From Roseicyclus sediminis (GTDB lineage: Bacteria > Pseudomonadota > Alphaproteobacteria > Rhodobacterales > Rhodobacteraceae): DNA of 51,568 nucleotides. A program made the translations under genes and the position numbers. Under the pieces are notes generated by a model that ran no database searches, was not told the DNA's origin, and saw only the letters and a program-made list of their open reading frames with translations. Below, piece after piece: positions 50,770-51,568 of this stretch. Location of the stretch: the NCBI RefSeq assembly GCF_025515305.1, contig NZ_JAOPHT010000023.1, positions 1 through 51,568 of the forward strand, in the 5' to 3' direction. How positions within the stretch are numbered: the stretch's first letter is position 1; every line of letters starts with the position of its first letter.

Positions 50770-51568
50770 CGTCTTTACCTGCCCAACTTCCCGGCCGCGT
50801 CGCCTGCATAGGTGGCGGTCTGATAGGCGCCGGCTGGGCGCTGCATTTCATGCGCGCCGGATGCGATGTCGTCGTCCACGATCCCGAGCCCGCGCGCGCC
50901 GAATACCTGTCTCAGGTTCTGCGGATGGCCCTGCCGACCCTTCACGCGATGGGCATGGCCGACGGTGCCGATCCGGACCGGATATCGTTTGACGCAAGGA
51001 TCGAGACCGCGCTGGAGGGAGCAGATTTCATTCAGGAAAGCGCGACCGAAGACCGGCAGGAAAAGAGCGCCCTCATGGGCCGGATCGACAGGCTTGTGCC
51101 GCCCGGTGTCGTGATCGCGTCGAGTTCGTCCGGATTTCTCGCAACGGATCTTCGAAAGGACGCGAGGAACCCTGAACGCATCGTCATAGGACATCCGTTC
51201 AATCCGCCCTGGCTCGTGCCGCTGGTCGAGGTTGCAGGCGGGGATACCGCACCGGAGGCGGCCGCGCGGGCTGCCGCCGCTTACCGCGCGTCGGGCTGCG
51301 AGGTGATCGAGCTGTCGCGCGAGATAGACGGCTACATCGGTAACCGCCTTCAGTTCGCGGTCTTTCGAGAGATCCTTTACCTGTGGTCGCAGGGTGTCGC
51401 CGATCTCGAGGCCATCGACCGTGCCATGTCCGCGGGACCTGCGCTGCGATGGGCCGTGATGGGGCCATCGGCGGTGTTCTACATGGGCGCGCGCGACCCT
51501 GCGCTCTTCGGGGAGTTCGTCACACTTCTCCACGAGGAGCTTCAGGCAGGCTACACCGCCCCCCCCCC
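50766..51568 (+). CDS. 3-hydroxyacyl-CoA dehydrogenase family protein, carnitine-dehydrogenase-like (3' end cut)
   Basis: The start is a GTG at 50766 overlapping the ligase stop. The visible 267 residues hold the NAD-binding Rossmann motif GGGLIGAGW near 17-25, SSSSGFLATDL near 119-129, HPFNPPWLVPLVEV near 142-155 with the catalytic His, and EIDGYIGNRL followed by a helical domain with LRWAVMGPS. This combination resembles L-carnitine 3-dehydrogenase (carnitine to 3-dehydrocarnitine) and lambda-crystallin/gulonate dehydrogenase rather than FadB. No stop is reached; a fused C-terminal thioesterase, as in some carnitine dehydrogenases, may follow. The frame ends in a C homopolymer at the window edge. 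Confidence 0.85.
   Translation, partial: MTSLPAQLPGRVACIGGGLIGAGWALHFMRAGCDVVVHDPEPARAEYLSQVLRMALPTLHAMGMADGADPDRISFDARIETALEGADFIQESATEDRQEKSALMGRIDRLVPPGVVIASSSSGFLATDLRKDARNPERIVIGHPFNPPWLVPLVEVAGGDTAPEAAARAAAAYRASGCEVIELSREIDGYIGNRLQFAVFREILYLWSQGVADLEAIDRAMSAGPALRWAVMGPSAVFYMGARDPALFGEFVTLLHEELQAGYTAPP

Noticed and set aside
1-51568. tRNA, rRNA, CRISPR arrays, prophage or toxin-antitoxin systems
   Set aside because: No cloverleaf or rRNA stretches, no spaced direct repeats, and no phage or toxin-antitoxin genes were recognised by reading both strands.

Overview
The window looks like chromosomal DNA of a roseobacter-type alphaproteobacterium (Rhodobacterales/Rhodobacteraceae). The reasons are high GC with strong G/C third-position bias, many ATGA and GTGA gene overlaps, and family members typical of that group: DmdB- and DmdC-like enzymes, a DUF1127 protein, a GN-repeat exported protein and a MaeB malic enzyme. 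No rRNA, tRNA, CRISPR array or intact mobile element was found. The last bases are a run of C inside an open gene, so the end is probably a contig break.

Region 1 (1-11,058) is core metabolism: a partial lipoprotein gene, a TetR regulator with a perfect palindrome in front of it, a fatty acid desaturase, glyA divergent from an NAD kinase, a two-domain malic enzyme, small proteins, propionyl-CoA synthetase, and a hybrid histidine kinase with an unusual phosphotransfer domain.

Region 2 (11,172-15,904) is a tightly overlapped nucleoside salvage operon: cdd, deoA, deoB, a 52-residue membrane protein, add and upp. Together they deaminate nucleosides, cleave them to base and ribose phosphate, and recover uracil.

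Region 3 (15,969-34,916) holds envelope proteins (one a degenerate M48-like protein), a DmdB-like acyl-CoA ligase, and a CadC-like winged-helix/TPR regulator. Three exact 11-bp-spaced repeats lie between that regulator and a small divergent exported CxxC protein. Then comes a long minus-strand fatty-acid block (two MerR paralogs, DmdC-like dehydrogenase, a small RHH-like protein, GST, thiolase, two NTF2-like paralogs, FadB/FadJ-like protein), followed by paired hotdog thioesterases with a MATE pump, and arsC-pyrD-DUF952.

Region 4 (34,917-40,731) has a secreted 5'-nucleotidase with a Pho-box-like repeat, a DUF1127 gene, an SRAP protein, a GN-repeat exported protein, and an unusual fusion of a TIM barrel to methylglyoxal synthase, placed 8 bp after a pyridoxal kinase gene.

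Region 5 (40,971-51,568) begins with a frameshifted remnant of an IS6-type transposase and then looks like an accessory catabolic cluster: a BKACE enzyme resembling 3-dehydrocarnitine cleavage enzyme, a complete polar-amino-acid-type ABC importer, a LysR regulator, a two-subunit acyl-CoA dehydrogenase, an NDP-forming acyl-CoA ligase, and a carnitine-dehydrogenase-like protein cut by the window end. Together they suggest import, CoA activation, desaturation, oxidation and beta-keto cleavage of a carnitine- or gamma-butyrobetaine-like compound. The combination with this transporter and ligase type is the best candidate here for something undescribed.
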